DNA of 64,000 nucleotides. Source: an uncultured Shewanella sp. GTDB lineage: Bacteria > Pseudomonadota > Gammaproteobacteria > Enterobacterales > Shewanellaceae. Position 1 is the first letter of the stretch, and each line of letters begins with the position of its first letter. The position numbers and the translations under genes were made by a program. The stretch spans positions 1 to 64,000 of the forward strand of contig NZ_CANMIO010000016.1 of assembly GCF_947497935.1 (NCBI RefSeq), in the 5' to 3' direction. Under the pieces are notes generated by a model. It was not told the origin of the DNA, did not search any database, and saw only the letters and a list, made by a program, of their open reading frames with translations. This document shows, piece after piece, positions 63,389 through 64,000 of this stretch.

Positions 63389-63868
63389 TTACTTTTCTAC
63401 GGAGTGCTCGTCTTCAGCCTTTATAGGCTCAACCACTAACGCAATATTATCTCTGCAGATAATCCTAACTTTGGAGCCAGCAGCAATCTCGCTACCATCC
63501 CCCAATGCGGACCATTCACAGCCTTGAAATTCAATCCGTCCCATCTGCTGAGCCGGACCTATAGTTTGTTTAACGATGGCTGGCTGATCATAAATATCGA
63601 GTTCTTCATCGGCATTGCCGACATGAGCATCACCACCAACTAACTTTTGAGTAACTTGGCGAAAAAGCAGCAGTAACACCATAGAGGCGATAAACCAGAG
63701 CGTTAAGCTTTGCGCTATACCTTCAACTAAACCGATAGCCAAGGCACTCGCAACAACAAGACAAGCGGCGCCTAATAAAATCACAATACCGCCCGGTAAA
63801 ATGATTTCAGCTAGCATCAAAACGATACCAATAACCGCCCAAATTAGAATGGGATTTGAAAACTCCAT
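63389..63868 (-). CDS. NfeD-like membrane protein
   Basis: A 159-residue short NfeD: three to four membrane segments in the first ~85 residues (PILIWAVIGIVLMLAEIILPGG, IVILLGAACLVVASALAIGLV, SLTLWFIASMVLLLLF), then an OB-fold domain (GRIEFQGCEWSALGDGSEIAAGSKVRII). NfeD genes are typically linked to SPFH genes and the proteins are thought to stabilise the SPFH assembly. First gene of the three-gene operon; the ribosome site is AGGGGGAAAT. Confidence 0.9.
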   Translation of the reverse strand: MEFSNPILIWAVIGIVLMLAEIILPGGIVILLGAACLVVASALAIGLVEGIAQSLTLWFIASMVLLLLFRQVTQKLVGGDAHVGNADEELDIYDQPAIVKQTIGPAQQMGRIEFQGCEWSALGDGSEIAAGSKVRIICRDNIALVVEPIKAEDEHSVEK

Positions 63869-64000
63869 ATTTCCCCCTGAAATGAAAGAGCCTCAAAAGA
63901 CTATATCAGTTGCACACACTTTGCGCGACATATTATGTCATAAAACTCTCTATAGAAACTGTAACACAGCCAAGCAAACTCCTCTAGGCAAGCAAGCTCA

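Overview
The window looks like chromosomal DNA of a marine Shewanella. The evidence is a complete octahaem SirA sulfite-reductase locus of the type described in S. oneidensis, gammaproteobacterial housekeeping genes (gdhA, ubiD, fre, ubiA, uvrD), an rRNA promoter of the family's usual form, and moderate GC content. No phage, plasmid or complete insertion sequence is visible. The genus is an inference from gene content; the species cannot be told.

Layout. 1-215: promoter and leader of an rRNA operon that runs off the left edge. 1-5.1 kb: gdhA, a small array of two intact tRNA-Ser(UGA) genes mixed with decayed tRNA copies and their terminators, and a TyrP-type aromatic amino acid permease. 5.5-10.6 kb: a redoxin lipoprotein, a GNAT acetyltransferase, two poorly known envelope proteins, ubiD and fre. 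10.7-16.8 kb: a complete ribose operon rbsDACBKR behind two perfect RbsR operators. 17.3-28.4 kb: a first sir cluster. 29-33.4 kb: a spacer with a 929-residue protein of unknown function, two pentanucleotide microsatellites and a small secreted protein between inverted repeats. 33.4-45 kb: a second sir cluster with the same eleven genes in the same order. 45.5-48.5 kb: a divergent CcmF/CcmH/TlpA-like haem-attachment operon. 48.7-64 kb: nhaC, small genes, a putative esterase, ubiA, uvrD, a RidA-like gene, a PAS-GGDEF-EAL protein, a 176-bp tandem array made from the end of a Nudix gene, and an nfeD-SPFH-SPFH operon.

How it works together. Each sir cluster encodes an octahaem cytochrome c (SirA) with seven CXXCH sites and one CX15CH site, an NrfC/NrfD-type menaquinol dehydrogenase (SirC/SirD), a rhodanese-like protein, an FKBP-type prolyl isomerase with a Met/Gly-rich tail, a TPR protein, NosL/NosD/NosF/NosY-like copper-delivery proteins and a ToxR-like membrane regulator. 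Characterised SirA/MccA enzymes reduce sulfite to sulfide in the periplasm, and the MccA site contains haem plus Cu(I). That explains nos-type copper genes without any NosZ. The single sirE-type haem-lyase operon beside cluster 2 probably serves the CX15CH site of both SirA copies.

Most notable: the duplicated sir cluster with diverged regulators; a conserved non-coding block upstream of both sirA genes; a matched intercistronic hairpin between sirD and nosL in both copies; a CcmH-like protein whose CXXC is reduced to CXXS; a (AAAAC)9 tract in the promoter region of a secreted-protein cassette; and the Nudix-derived tandem array.
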